Shown here: positions 1-12,377 of the stretch, piece after piece
Numbering within the stretch: position 1 is the first letter of the stretch
How the letters are laid out: each line of letters begins with the position of its first letter
Assembly: GCA_020081605.1 (NCBI GenBank)
Contig: JAHREC010000062.1
Location: 3,100,001-3,164,000, forward strand
DNA length: 64,000 nucleotides
Reading direction: 5' to 3'
DNA from: Albifimbria verrucaria
Lineage: Eukaryota > Ascomycota > Sordariomycetes > Hypocreales > Stachybotryaceae
Program-made: the position numbers and the translations under genes
Notes under the pieces: generated by a model
What the model saw: the letters and a program-made list of their open reading frames with translations, nothing else
Told to the model about the DNA's origin: nothing
The model's database searches: none

Positions 1-530
1 CCGATTGATATCATCTTCAATGTTGGATTCGTTCACACTAGTCACAGAACTTTATGTCTTGTACAATTCTCCCATTTGTATCTGTATACGCTGATTCCAT
101 AATGGGACACCTCGTAGTGATTCTTTCCCACAAATACCTTGTGATTCTCATGAGTACTAGATCTAATTCTTTCGCTTGATCCATACCTCACTGCGTTTTG
201 CCTTCAATCGCCTGGCCAAGCGATCCAGGACTTGCGATTATCTTTACTGAGAGAGAGCCAACAAGTCTTGATTAATATACACATAATATTATTCGGTCCA
301 AGATTTCGGTGTCGGCACCTCAAGAGCCATGCGAATCTATTCAATGTTAGCATATTTGTGCAGGACAGTTCAAGGTGTGGATGAATTACCATGAGCCATG
401 AAGCCGTCAACATGTGGCACCAAACCAGCACAGATACCAATAGTCAGGCGCAAATGTCAAATTGACTTGTTGCAACCAAGTGTAGCTTTACATCTTTGGA
501 CAAGTTGGTGGACTCCCCATCAAATGGTGA
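1..530. other. Window edge, no gene recognised
   Basis: Between the window edge and the stop of the coiled-coil gene I see no protein-like reading frame, no RNA gene and no repeat. It is probably 3' flank and intergenic sequence. Confidence 0.5.
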
Positions 531-1644
531 TCATCGGGATGTGCCTGAGTGACACTCTTCATAGTCGTAATTATGGCTGGTATCTGGGAGGGGCTGGTCA
601 TTAGCAACCATCTCAAACACGCTCTCGCGGAATTTTTGCAAGTCCTTGCGAGCGTCGTTCAGTTCGCCTTCGCGTTGCTTGAGGTCTTGTATCGCTATGT
701 CGCGCCGGCTCTGAGCTTGTTGGAGCTGCTCTTGCACCCATGCAGACACTTTCTGGAAGCCCATCGCACCCTCCTTTAGCTTCTCGTGCATGGCCAAATC
801 GGAGAAGATATTGTCAAAGACGACGTCGCCGAGGAAGCTCTGCTGGACAAAGTTGACGCGGGGAAGTTGCCGACGAGAGGTGAGAATCTCTGTGCTTGCA
901 TCACCATCATTTTCGCATCGTAGACGTTGCGCTCGGCCACGGCTAAGGCGTCCCTCTCCATCATATCGGCCCAGGAGCCACCGCCAAAGATATCCATCCT
1001 AGACGCTGAGAGCGAGTCGTCCATTGCTCTGAGCGAAATCCTCATGCTGGTGGCTGCGCTGGTCAACATTTGAACTACTTGACTCTCTGCCTCCGCTGCT
1101 ATCTTGGCCACACGGTATGATTGGAGGGCTGCATTGGTCTTGTTCTCCCTCTCATCGTCTCCAGGGAACTGAGGTGTTGGACCAGAGAAAACAGACAGGT
1201 ATAGGTCGTCGAGCTGTCGTTGGGTATCGCTATTGAGCTTGGCGACATTTTCAAGCTCCTCCAAGACCTTCTCGGCCTCAGCAACGCGAGATATCAGGTT
1301 TCCATTGACCTTTTCCTCCTCGTGGAACTTTTGTAGAGCCTCAAAGTATTCTCGCTCCTCTTTGGAAGCCTTTTCGACAAACTTGGTGCCCTGGCCTGTA
1401 GCCTTGAATAGGAATTTCCTGAAATTGCTGGAAGAAATTTTCTCATGATCCTCATGCTCGGCCTTGACTTTTCTCTCATGAGCCGCAAGCTCGCGCTTAG
1501 AGCGCTCCAGCGCACGTTCTAGGTCATCGAGGAAGACCTTGTGTTGTTCAAGAGCCGGGGTGCGTAATCGGTCTTAGAAAGGGTCTGGAGAAGAGCCTTG
1601 TTCTTTGCTATGGACTCTTGAATAAGAACTCTGGCGTCAGACAT
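531..1644 (-). CDS. Coiled-coil protein of unknown function
   Basis: Role unknown. The frame opens at ATG 1644 with MSDARVLIQESIAKNKALL and closes at 531, giving about 371 residues and no intron. It breaks twice, at a CC run near 1555 and a GGGG run at 860-863. One extra base at each makes a continuous protein. Residues about 25-130 are highly charged and heptad-like, a probable coiled coil. A short SGPTPQFPGD loop follows, then a Ser/Ala-rich helical middle and a second Gln/Arg/Glu-rich coiled coil near the C-terminus (VQEQLQQAQSRRD). There is no signal peptide or membrane segment. From memory, similar uncharacterised proteins with this N-terminus occur in Sordariomycetes. The start is supported because the conserved-looking N-terminus begins exactly at this ATG. 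Confidence 0.7.
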
Positions 1645-2730
1645 TGATGCAATTGTTGTGAAGTAGAGGAAATAAGTGGTAATCAGAGAAGATAATGAAT
1701 AGTTGGGTATCTTGATAAAAACAGAATGAAATACACAGTGAAGGAGTGCGTGGTCGACAGCGTCAAGCTGTTTATATATAACCTTAAATTGCCTCCGCAT
1801 AGCACTCGGGGTAACTGCATGCAGGCAGAGCTATGCCTTACGGACCCTGGCTCATTGACATCACGAGGCGATGACATGGCTGTAGTCCCAAGGTGGATGT
1901 TAATTCGTTATCCGCTTGCTGTGCCTCCATACTATAGACAGACGGTAGGGGAATCGGGCGAAGCTCAGCCACAAGAGGCCCCACCAGCCTGCTACAGATG
2001 TGCGAGGAAACCAATCAGAGCGAAAGACAACATGACGATGAATGACGGATGGGATCCATCGAATTGACTGTTGGCTGTGCAGCAGTTCCGGGGCAATCCT
2101 TCAGTCAGCCCTACTCATGTAAGGCGCTAATGATTGTGATTGGTGGATGGTTCTACGGTGATGAAGCGGAAACAGAAACCTACAAGGGGTTGAGACTAGA
2201 TGCAGAAATAGAGATGGAGCGGGCTGATTGAATTGAACATTTTGCGCACAGCACGACCCAGGATCAAGGGAGCCCCAGGTGGTCCGTTGCGTCGATGTTG
2301 AAGGGGTTAGGATAACTGCTGGCTACCTATTTGGGACGTATCTTGAAGCGTACTTCAATTGGTATTGGCCAATGTCAAATGAGACGGCAAATACAGGCCA
2401 CAGGTTAACTGCACTTTCTTTGTAATTCTGTCACCTGCGCAGATTCGTATGGTTTTCTTCTTCTTCTTCTTCTTCTTCTTCTTCTTCTTCTTTAATTATC
2501 TCTTGGGTAACTCTGTAAGCTCGAATGATGAGACGTCATGAGCGTTCAAGCACTCGAGAGGGTGGGTGAGGTGCCTTATCTTATCTCATCCATCGCGTTA
2601 CCATGTACTGCTGGTACGGTAGGTACAACTGTGAGCTCGCAATTTTGCCGTACCTTTCCCGGAGTGACGCTCATGGAGCTTCCGGAAAGCTTCAACCTCC
2701 ATTTACCCTCCCAGCGTCACAACCTCCTCC
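1645..2730. other. Divergent intergenic region
   Basis: About 1.1 kb between two divergently transcribed genes, so it probably carries both promoters. It contains a (TTC)12 microsatellite. Reading frames here are short and not protein-like. Confidence 0.5.
2455..2490. repeat. (TTC)12 microsatellite
   Basis: Twelve perfect TTC units in the intergenic region upstream of the Mmc1-like gene. A pyrimidine tract in this position is common in fungal promoters. Confidence 0.95.
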
Positions 2731-4638
2731 ATGGCGTCCAAACGGCCTGTTCTAGCCCAACGTGGCCATGTTGGGCTACTGTTGAAAGGGGTCAAACCGC
2801 GAAACCCTTCTGTTTGTCCCTTTGTTCATTGACATCGCCGACACCTGCCCAGCCGCGTCGACGTCGCAATGTTATCGCGCAGAGACATCAGTCAAGCTTG
2901 GCAACAGCAACGGATCATCGCGCGAAGCTTCAGCAATGCCTCCTGGAGCTTGAGAAGCGCTTCCCGCGCTGGTGAATCTTTCACGGGTTCAATTGGCCCT
3001 GCAGGGCCTTCAACAACAACCCGGAGAAGAGGTCGTAAGGGTAGCCATTCTCGGCTTGGCCGGTGATGCAGAGAACGGCAAGACCGCACAAAGTGTTCTC
3101 CGTGCGTTGCTTTCGGATCCTTTGACCGACGAGGAGGATTGGGAAAAGAAACTGGAAGATTACGACACAAGCCAGCCGCTCATTGTACGGGTCACGCCGC
3201 GCCTACGGAACGAGAACACCTTGACGCTTGCGAAAGATACCGTGCCGCCCGAGCTACACATCTCTTCGCCAGCATTTAACAACCTCAACCTGGAATTTCT
3301 CCTGATGGAAATTGACGCACCCGTGAACATTCAGGGTGACACTTCCATCCAATCGCTCGAGGAGACGATCCTGGCGCCCGCTGTCGAAATACCAGTAGGA
3401 GAAGGGCGCTTCACACCCTTAACCACGCCAGTGCACCAGGCGCTTGTGATCGCTGATGGATTTCCCGGAGCAGTCAGAGTTTCAACACTCCCATTGCTGG
3501 GCAGTGAAGAGTCAATCCGTGCCGCTGTCAACATGAAAGGGTGTCCAAGGCGCAGCTCAATGCGCCTTTCGAGATAATAGACGTTGCACTCGCGACCGAG
3601 GCCGTTCAATTATTCCGTCAGGGACCTCAGAACGGTATGGCGTATGAACGCCTGTGGTCGGCAAGCAACCTACCTGATCTTGTCGCCTGGCTCAAATCCA
3701 ACAGCGCAGCTGTGGATGACAATACGAAGCCGGCAGTGCGGAAGCTCGTTGCCTCCATCCTGCAGAACGCAGTTGCTGATATCCAGCTGGAGGAGTCGCG
3801 TAACTTGTCAAAGGGCCTAGAAGCTACGCTAAGCCCTGCTGGTGCGACAGCGCTGAACAAGGCTCTGGCGGACTGGGCTCAAAAGGCACATGCGGAACTG
3901 CAAGATGAGCTCGACGCTGCGTTCACTGGACAGAGATGGAGGAAGCTCGGGTGGTGGAAGTTGTTTTGGAGGGTAGACGACGTTGCTATGCTTACCAATG
4001 AGATGCTGAGCCAGCGGTTCCTCCCAACTGCTGAACAGGAACTCGTTTACTTGACCGGTCGTGTGGCCGAGCTTGCAGGCGGTGCGCCTCATTATTCACA
4101 GCCGGTCTCTGCGGAAGAAACGAAGACGATAGCGCCACCCCTACGAAAAGCCGGCTCAGATGAGTTGGCTCTAATTCCCTCGATCAAGCCTACTGGACTC
4201 CCCAAATGGCCAGGCCACATCAACTTCACCCGTCGCTATCTCCAAAACGAGACTGTCCCTGCATTACAGTCACTAGCCCAGCGCCTCGTCGTGGAGTCGG
4301 TAGGCCTTTCATCAATGACTGGCTTGCTAGGAGGCCTCCTTTACGTGTCATCCTTTGCATCGACGCTCTACGAGGCCGGTGCCGTCACGGCGCTGGGTGT
4401 TGTCTACAGTTTAAACCGACTACAGAAGAAATGGGAGTCGGCCCGGACTTTCTGGGAAGGAGAAACTCGTGAGGAGGGCCGCAAGGCTGTCAGGGCTGCC
4501 GAGGCGAGCGTTGCAGAAGTTCTGGCACGCGGCAACTCAGCTCAGACGCCAGAGGAGGCCGAGGAGAGGGCAAGAGAGCTTGAGAAGGCGCGCGCATTGG
4601 TGGCCGAGGCTGAGGATGCGCTGGCCCGCATGAAGTAA
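2731..4638 (+). CDS. Mmc1-like mitochondrial protein
   Basis: About 636 residues if three breaks are bridged: somewhere in the CCC/TTT runs near 2818-2823, at GG 2971-2972, and at GGG 3539-3541. Each needs one extra base. The start at 2731 sits in a good context (tccATGg). The N-terminus is rich in Arg, Ser and Ala and poor in acid, so a mitochondrial presequence is likely. The middle is an alpha/beta region (VVRVAILGLAGD, later LVIADGFPGAVRV). Near residue 520-560 two hydrophobic stretches (GLLGGLLYVSSFAST, GAVTALGVVYSL) look like a membrane hairpin. A charged Ala/Glu-rich coiled-coil tail follows. This order matches fungal mitochondrial proteins I know as Mmc1, but the name is from memory. 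It is convergent with SmD3. Confidence 0.6.
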
Positions 4639-5068
4639 AACCATTGTACGATATATAGAAACTACTGGGCGGCAAAGACTATCGCGGCATGTACAAGACA
4701 GTGGGCATGGGGTATAGCGTGTTAATTTAGAATCTGCTCATCTCAGCAAATAGAGCCTTTCTACTGAACGATGTAGCTCATACCTGATGGTCCGTTTCGC
4801 AGTCACCGTGACCGGCGTCGCCTCATCTCGAAGCTGGTTTTCATTTCCCTCCGTGATCTTGTCTCTTCAATCTCCTTCATAATTGTGAAATGCCAAGTCT
4901 AGAAAATCTGCGTAGACCTCTGTGCTTCTCAATGGCCAAGTTTCCTGAAAATTCCTGAACGCCAATGGTAACCGCGCCTTGTCGTTGCCGTGCCCTCCCC
5001 TACTGCACCTGCCTAATGCTTTGTTTTTCAGACAAATCTCCTGTCTGCCTCTGGTCGTGTCTTTGGGT
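4639..5068. other. Convergent 3' flank, no gene seen
   Basis: About 430 bp between the stops of the Mmc1-like gene and SmD3. It should hold both polyadenylation regions. I see no protein-like frame. Confidence 0.5.
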
Positions 5069-5570
5069 TTATCGTCCTCCTCTGCCGCTGGCGCGGGCGC
5101 GGCTGACGGTGGCACGACCACAGGCGAGACCGACACCGCGGCCGCGGACGTTGCGGCTGCGGAACATGGGGCGTTGCGCAACATGTCGGGGACGATGAAG
5201 AAGCGCACGTGGGAGCCGCGGATGTAGACCTGGTCGAGATGGGAGACACGGCCGTCGCGGGCGGTGACGGTGATGTCCTTGAGCTGGACGTTCATGTTGT
5301 CCTCGGCTATGCGGAGCTAAAGTTAGCGAGAGAGCCTTGACGGGGATTTAGACAAAGGATAATTCGAACCTTCCAGCAGCTTTCCACGGTATGTCTGGCC
5401 AGAGGTGATCTCGAGGGTAACGATGTGGCCCTGCACGAAGACTATCAGTGAAACTGAGCTTGCAGCGACATGGCTACTCCGCATGATTGGATAGCGCAGC
5501 GGGGAGAGGGACGTTGACTAACCTGCGCCTCGTTCAGGAGCTTGATGGGGATACCGATTGTGGAAGTCAT
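5069..5570 (-). CDS. smd3: Small nuclear ribonucleoprotein Sm D3
   Basis: Core component of the heptameric Sm ring that binds U1, U2, U4 and U5 snRNAs. The gene has three exons: 5570-5523, 5430-5370 and 5306-5069. The start gives [16 protein letters not shown], the classical SmD3 N-terminus. The Sm1 motif lies in exon 2 ([18 protein letters not shown]). The Sm2 motif is in exon 3 ([16 protein letters not shown]). After APMF the tail is RG-rich (RGRG, GRGGR), the usual site of arginine methylation. One base is missing in the GGGG run at 5168-5171. Restoring it switches the tail from an unrelated Ala/Val/Pro-rich frame to the RG tail and gives 115 residues, normal for the family. Identity is very secure. 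Confidence 0.95.
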
Positions 5571-6402
5571 GATGTGCGGTGTGGCGGGTGGTCGAGGAGG
5601 TGGGCTGCGGCGGGAGAGCTATCGCGAAATTTGACGAGGCTGCTACCAGATGTGAATTGGCACCTTGGGAGCTAATGGTGGTTGGTCGTGACGGGCGGCT
5701 GAAGCTTGGTGGCCCGGATCAAGTGTTTAGCCGGTCCTGGAGGTTCCCCTGTAAGTTGCCCCGCGGACTGGGAAGCTCCCCATGTCGAGCTACTGGGCTA
5801 CCAAAGTTGAGAGGCGCAGAAATGGCTTGTTCGGCGAGGGTTATGATTGGTATTCTGGGGCATTTTGTGCAGTTATCTTTCAGCTCGTCTAGTAGTTCTC
5901 AGGATTCTTGGTTATATGTGCAGTTGTAAGGCAAGGATTTGAGCACTTGTTCTGCAGTTAAGAGATCACCAACTCATCTCAATGCGGGCCTTACAGTCAG
6001 TGCAATGTATCATCCAATTTTACTCATGATTGAATGAACATGGAGGTAAACATAATAAACTAATCAGTTTGTGCATGTAATTCGTATTAAATACTGTACT
6101 GGACAACACTCGCTCCTCGCTCTTGGAGCCCTGTTCCTCACTTCGGCGCTCGGCTCGCTGCCGGAATGCCGACGCCACTATGCAACTGGGGGTCGATCAG
6201 AGCACTATACGAATCACGAAAGACCTGCGGGCGTAGAATTCGGTTGGTGCTGTGCGCTGTGTTCCTTTATATGGCCAATCCACAGCTGCTGTGTATTATT
6301 TATAAATATGCGTATAGTTATATAGCTGGGAACATCAGCAGTTCTGTTCCCATTCCTCACTTCACTTATACCAAACATACAACACAAAGTAACCCTATCA
6401 CC
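5571..6402. other. Divergent intergenic region
   Basis: About 830 bp between SmD3 and the reductase gene. The reductase side carries CCAAT and TATA elements. No additional gene is seen. Confidence 0.5.
6275..6308 (+). promoter_or_regulatory. CCAAT and TATA elements of the reductase gene
   Basis: CCAAT at 6275-6279 and TATAAATA at 6301-6308 lie about 128 and 95 bp before the reductase ATG, a normal core-promoter layout for a regulated fungal gene. Confidence 0.55.
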
Positions 6403-7750
6403 ATGGCCACTCACAAAGGACTTGTCGTTAAGAAACCCGCTGAACCTCTTGAAATCGTGGATGATCTTCCTCGGCCTAGCCCTGGTCCTAGACAGGCCGT
6501 AGTGAAGTCCCTCTATGTCGCAATCAATCCTGTGTAAGCTCCTTCTAACGCCTTGTCAACCGAAACCCATCACTTATAGCATTCATAGAGAACCATGGAT
6601 GGCTCAAACTGGTGCCATGACGTCTCAAATGCCCGCAGTCATCGGTTCAGATTGCTCAGGGGTTGTCGTTGAGGTTGGAGAGGGCTGCACGAGATTGAAG
6701 CCTGGTGATTATGTCTTTGGCTCGAGTCGTTTGGGTGTGAATGAGTACCAGCCATTTCAGGATAACTATTTAGTGGACGAGGACCTGGTCCTTAAAGTCC
6801 AGCCTACAATCTCCCACCCGGCCGCAGCTACTATTGCAGTGGGCATTCTTGTAAGTCAATGCTTCTGTCGACTATAATTGGGGGCTAATGGCCGCTGCAG
6901 ACCGCCGCTTTGGGCATTCTCATTCCTTGGAACGCAACACTTCCAGAAGCCGGAGCAAAGGTTGAACAGTCCGATGAATGGATTATTCTTCTCGGCGGAA
7001 GCGGCACAGTCGGTCACTTCACCATCCAGCTAGCTCGTCTCTGCGGATTCAAAGTTGCTGCTTCTTGTTCGACGTCTAAGTCCGAGGTATGTGTCATACC
7101 AACACTTTTTCTGATTCATCCTGTTCTGACTAACATGTCTGAATAAAGGGTGTCATCAAGTTAGGCGCCGAGGCAACATTCGATAACCGAGCTTCGCCCC
7201 AAGAGCAGGCTGAAAAGATCAAATCAATCACTGGCGGGCAATTTTCCAAGATTTTCGACGCCAGTGGACAGGGGCATCAAGCCGCTTTTGAAGCTTTCAA
7301 GATATCCACTGCTTCAAAGAAGTACTTCTCAACAGCCAACGATTCGTAAGTCCACCTTTTCTTTGACGATAAAACAGCTGCGCATAGCTTGAACTTAATG
7401 CAAAATATTCTTTTCCTTTTTTCTGCTCTCTTCTCCCGTCAAGCGTGAGCTAATACAACTCAATCAATAGAACGGAGGTCCCAACTCCAGACGATGTCCA
7501 AAAGTACGCTATTTTCCTGGGACTGATTGGCAGAGACAGCGAAGAAGCCGCTCCAATCACCAACAAGCTCAGAGAGGTGATTCCTGTTATTGAAGGACAC
7601 ATTGCGAACGGATCAATCACTCCTGTTGAGTTTGATTTGTTCGAGACGAAAGGCTGGGAAGGCCTGAGAGACGCGATGGGCTACTATACTTCTGGTAAGG
7701 CGACGAAGAAGATTGTGGTACAAGTTCAGGATGCTCCGGCAGATCAGTGA
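6403..7750 (+). CDS. Medium-chain (zinc-type) reductase, enoyl-reductase/ToxD-like
   Basis: Predicted NAD(P)H-dependent oxidoreductase of the medium-chain dehydrogenase/reductase superfamily. Five exons: 6403-6533, 6580-6850, 6901-7086, 7149-7345 and 7471-7750. They splice to 354 residues with no frame breaks. The N-terminal GroES-like part contains PAVIGSDCSGVVVEVGEG. The nucleotide-binding part has LLGGSGTVGHFTIQLA, a GxGxxG-type loop. There is no cluster of zinc ligands, as usual for the ToxD/trans-acting enoyl reductase branch, which works with polyketide synthases. No PKS lies in this window, so a secondary-metabolite role is not shown. The second exon could instead start at 6590 after a later AG, removing three or four residues. 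ATG 6403 lies in a strong context (tcaccATGg). Confidence 0.88.
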
Positions 7751-7909
7751 AAGAGGAGCATCAACAAAAACATGCTATAAGGAATGCACAAGGTTTTTGC
7801 AGTAGTATCAGATGGAGCTCAACATAGATGGGCGTGACTCTACAAGCATGGCTTTCGAAGACTTGTCTGTACTCATTTCTCCATCGAACGTAAATCCATT
7901 ACTTTTCAT

Positions 7910-9376
7910 CTAAGCCTTGTTCTGGGTATCGTGGTTTTGCTTCCGCCTCTTCGGTTGCAGCTGCTCGCGCTTCTCCTGTTTCCGAGCCTGCTTGTCTATG
8001 TTGCCAATTGTCCTGCGCTCCTGACCACACGGCCACTTAGCCTGGGCGGCGGCCTCGGCCTCGTCGTCCCATACCGGCGGCAGCATGGCGAAGACAAGAT
8101 ACGAAGTATGCGTCTTCAAGTCTTGCTCAGTTCGGTGCGTTACCCGACCTTGCAGCCAGGGCTTCTCGTCCTCGACTGTGTTATTGCCATTAAACGTAGA
8201 CTTTTCATCTTTGGTAGGCTTCTCGTCAATCTCCATCTCTGAACCGGCGCTCTTCTGGGCCTGAGCCTGGGCCTTCTCTTGAGATTTCTTGGCAATATCT
8301 TTAAGTCTTGTAACAGCCTCATTCACATCCGCGGGACTCTGGTTAAAGCCTCGCTCGCTGGGCAAGCTAAGGCCAACTCTCTCACGGACAACGTTAATGC
8401 GCTTGTGAGCAATCTCTACCATGTCGACCTCAATCCATCCCAGTTTTCGCAACTCCTCCACGGTGCGGGTAACCTGCTCGATACAAGGCGAGAATGTGCA
8501 GATATGTGCAGTCTGCTTGGGGTCCAGCGGCGATAACCAGGAATCCAGCCCATTCTCTTCGCCATCTTGCTTCTTGGGGTTCCGCCTTGAAAGGTGGTGG
8601 AGAGCTTCCCAAGGAGCTGGAAGGTCAAGGAAGATTGCCGTTGCTTCGGGAGATGCACCGTCTACTAAGAAACCTTCTTGATAGACATCACGGTGTGAGA
8701 TCTTAACGATTTCTCCAAGGCCGTGACTCTTAATCTCCTCCTGCATCTTGACAAATCTCGGCTCGTGAAACTCGAAACTGAACACTTTTCCCTTCCTATC
8801 AGCAGCACTACCGGGGTAGCCGTTGAAGACTGCTCGGGCAGAGGCGTGAGTGAAGCTTCCACTGCCGGCGCCGGCCTCAATGATCCTGGATCCGGGACGC
8901 GCGTATGCGATGAAGAACGTAGCTATAATCCGGGGTGTACACCACTTGTGTCCGGTGAGGTAAACTGCTGGTCCACAGCTCGGGAGTCGGCCGAAGGATA
9001 TGAATGAAGCCACTCGCAGCTACAGTGGCTTGCCTGGCAGGGCCGGCGACGGCTCCATCTTCGGTATCGCCCTCGTTGTTGCTCGCAGTGGGAGTGTCCT
9101 CCTCGGTGCCTTCTCTTCTGCGCTTGCGGCGACCTCTCGAGCCGGTATCGACACGGGAAGCGCGGACTTGGGAGCCCCATGGTATGTCGAGAAGGGTCGA
9201 GTGAGGGAACGAGCCGAACCTCGTGTTCAAGGTAGCGCCTTCGAGGTAGCCATCAACAGCTCCGGTGGACTGCTCCAAGGTGACAGGCTGGTAATTGTCG
9301 CGCGACAGTAGGACAATGGCGAGGTCCCCGGCGAGGTCTTGGGTCCGGGGTTGAGGAAAGGCGAGCGGGCCTCCAT
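7910..9376 (-). CDS. trm61: tRNA (adenine-58-N1)-methyltransferase catalytic subunit Trm61
   Basis: Methylates A58 of the T-loop of nuclear-encoded tRNAs together with Trm6; SAM dependent, mainly nuclear. The intronless frame starts at ATG 9376 (MEARSPFLNPG) and ends at 7910, about 489 residues. It is broken at CC 9345-9346 (one base) and in a CG dinucleotide run near 8905-8915 (two bases lost or one gained). Diagnostic stretches are VVYTPDYSYVLHRIRA, the SAM loop RIIEAGAGSGSFTHAS and VFSFEFHEPR. The catalytic region reads IFLDLPAPWEAL. A Lys/Glu-rich tail follows. A long Arg/Glu insert (RGRRKRRREGTEEDT) sits in the N-terminal beta domain. It is divergent from cysteinyl-tRNA synthetase, so two tRNA-related genes share a promoter. 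Confidence 0.93.
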
Positions 9377-9782
9377 GTTTGCGATCGGTGGTGGTAGGTG
9401 TGAGCGGTCGATCGCAATGGATGGAACCGAAAACTTTTGGCGAGGCTGAGAAGTCGAGACTAGACTTTGGACAGGCTGCGCTAAGGCGGGCGTGCTGTAG
9501 CGCACCTGTAGCGCAGCCAGCAGCGAGCCTATAGGCTGGACGCACAGGCGCCCCGCCAGGGTTCCGGTGAGGGTATCGCAGTGCAGTCAGTGGCAGCGCG
9601 AGGAAAGGGGCAGTGACTGGCGAGGCTGAAGGGCGGGGATCAAGTCCCGTCCATTTGTTGCTTTTACACGCAATTTGGTCTGATTCATCCTCACTGCTTG
9701 GTTGTGTCATCCCATCCCCATGACTCAACCTCTCCATGATACCCTCCTTTCTCTCTCTCTCCTTCCTCTATTTAACTTCTGA
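9377..9782. promoter_or_regulatory. Shared divergent promoter of trm61 and cysteinyl-tRNA synthetase
   Basis: 406 bp separate the two start codons. No gene fits between them. A pyrimidine-rich tract (about 9742-9775) precedes the synthetase ATG, as is common in housekeeping promoters of filamentous fungi. Confidence 0.5.
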
Positions 9783-12377
9783 ATGAAGCCCTTTCGACTG
9801 CCCATCCGATCTTTATTTTCTAATTCTATCAAACCACTTCTTTCTCGAGCCTTTTCATCCACCACCATGGAGTCGCTCAAGCTCCAGAACTCCCTGAAAC
9901 CCGGGCCTCCGGTGCCCTTTGTGCCCAAGGAAGCTGGCAAGGTTTCTTGGTATGCTTGCGGTCCTACTGTCTATGACAAGAGCCATTTGGGCCATGCGCG
10001 AAACTATGTGTCGACCGACATCATTCGGCGCATTCTCATGCACTACTTTGGCTACGAGGTCAAGTTTGTCATGAACATCACTGATATTGATGACAAGGTA
10101 TGACCTCTCTCCTTGCACACATGCTTCTTGTCACATGGCAGCAGACCAACTCACCTTTACAGATTATCATCAAGGCAAGACGTCAACGTTTGCTCGACCT
10201 CGAGAAGCAAAAGACCTACTCCTGAGGAGCTTCAGCAGCTGGCCCTCGACGCCTTCCGATCCTACGCTGCTAGCAGCCTGCCATTGCTGCTCAAGGACGG
10301 CGAGGACCTCGACATCACCAACTACACCCAGCGCCGAGAAGCTGGCTATGGTCGCGTGCTGTCCGGTGGCACCATCACCGGCGAGGGCAAGCCCGGCGAC
10401 GACGAGGCCAAGGTCCGAATGCACGTCAGCAACATGGACGCAGCCGCCGCCGCGATTCAGCAGAACTCCGTCTTCCCTGGCGCCGACGAAATCCTCCTGC
10501 CTTACCTCGACGGGAAGTACAAGGAGACGATCGATACCCGAGACCAGACCATCTTTACGAACTTGACAAAGAGCATGGAGGACCTGTTTACAGCTGATAT
10601 GGACGCATTGAACGTCCTGAGGCCCGATGTTGTCACCAGGGTCACCGAGTACGTTCCTCAGATTGTCAAGTTTGTGGAACAAATTGTCGACAAGGGTTTC
10701 GCATACGAGTCAGAGGGTTCTGTCTACTTCGATATTGCTGCGTTTGAGGGTGCTGGAAACACGTACGCGAGGCTGCGCCCGGAGAACAGGAACGACAAGT
10801 CGTTGCAGGAGGAAGGTGAGGGTTCGTTGTCCAAGAGCCTGGGCGGTAAGCGAAATGCTGGTGATTTCGCCCTGTGGAAGAAGTCCAAGGCTGGAGAGCC
10901 GTTCTGGCCCAGCAAATGGGGTGACGGACGACCCGGTTGGCACATTGAGTGCTCCGTGATGGCGTCCGATATCCTCGGCTCCCAAATGGACATTCACTCC
11001 GGTGGTATTGATCTTGCGTTCCCTCATCACGACAACGAATTGGCGCAAAGCGAGGCCTTCTTCTGCGATCACAGCAAGGGAGAGCACACGTGGGTCAACT
11101 ACTTCCTCCACATGGGACATTTGTCCATCTCGGGTTCCAAGATGTCCAAGTCTCTCAAGAACTTCCAGACTATCCAAGACGCTCTGTCTACCACTTACAC
11201 ATCGCGCAGCATGCGTATCGTGTTCCTGATGGGCAAGTGGAATGACGGTGTCGAGATCTCCCTGATATGAGGGCCCAGGCCGATAGCTGGGAGACTACCA
11301 TCGGCGTAAGTTTTGCTACTGTCTGCAACCAGTACCTTGGCTAATCAAACATAGAACTTCTTCACCAACACAAAGTCATGGCTTGTGGAGGCAGGCATTG
11401 ACACTGGCATGAAGTCACTCAACCTCGAGACCAGCGATTCGTCAAAGGGTCTTTTGGCTGATCTTGAGGAAGCGAAGCGGGAGATGGAGGCCGCGCTCAC
11501 CAACTCGATAGATACCCCTCGTGCCATGCTCATCATCCTGAAGTTGGTAAACACCACCAATGTGTTCCTCAAGAACAACAAGGACTTCAACCTGACGGAG
11601 GTCGAGGCTATTGCCCGATGGATCACTCACATGGTTGGCATCTTCGGTCTGGACTCGAACGCTCAGCCACCCTACAACGGTCTCGGATGGGCATCTGCGA
11701 TTTCCGCCGATGTCGAGCCTAAGACAGTCGTGCAGCCCTACAAGGCCGTACTGGAGAACGTGAAGGCTGAGGTTACTCAGCTTTCGCTTGACAGTGCTGA
11801 CCTCTCATCGCTTCTTGCTCAGGATCCTACATCTGAGTTCGAGTCGCTAGTCGAGAAGGGTTCCCGCGATCCGGAACAATTGGCGCTTCCCTATATCCGC
11901 GCTGTTTCTCAGATCCGAAGCGAGCTTCGTCGCATTGTTTCTGCCCAGACACCTGAGACTAAGAAGGCCATCTTGGCACTTACCGATCGCATCCGTGATG
12001 AGGACCTCACCAACCTCGGTGTCTACCTAGATGACCGTGCGGATGATCAACCTTCGCTCATCAAGTTTGTGCCCGCGGCTGAACTGATTGCTGCGCGAGA
12101 GGAAAAGGCTGCCCGTGAAGCGGAGAAGGCGGCAAAGAAGGAAGAGGCTCGTCTGGCCAGAGAGAAGGCGGAGCAGGAGGCGAGGGAAAAGGCAAAGGTT
12201 CCTCCCGAGGAGTTGTTCAAGGGCGATGAGCGTTACAGCACGTTTGACGATCAGGGAATGCCTACGAAGATGAAGGACGGCAGCGATGTGCCGAAGAGCC
12301 AGCTGAAACAGCTGAAGAAGCTGTGGGAAAAGCAAAAGCGAGCGTATGAAGATTTGAAGGCCAAGGGTGGACTGTGA
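9783..12377 (+). CDS. Cysteinyl-tRNA synthetase, probably dual targeted
   Basis: Class I synthetase that charges tRNA-Cys. Exons 9783-10097, 10163-11305 and 11355-12377 give about 827 residues. Visible motifs are the HIGH equivalent in [17 protein letters not shown], the zinc/cysteine region [30 protein letters not shown], and KMSKS in [11 protein letters not shown]. The Ala/Glu/Lys-rich C-terminal extension is typical of eukaryotic forms. There are two breaks: near 10215-10225 (two bases lost or one gained) and CCC at 11260-11262 (one base). Two in-frame ATGs lie at 9783 and 9867. The 28 residues between them are rich in Arg, Ser and Phe with no acidic residue, like a mitochondrial presequence. 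Leaky scanning past the first, weak start would give the cytosolic form. Confidence 0.95.
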
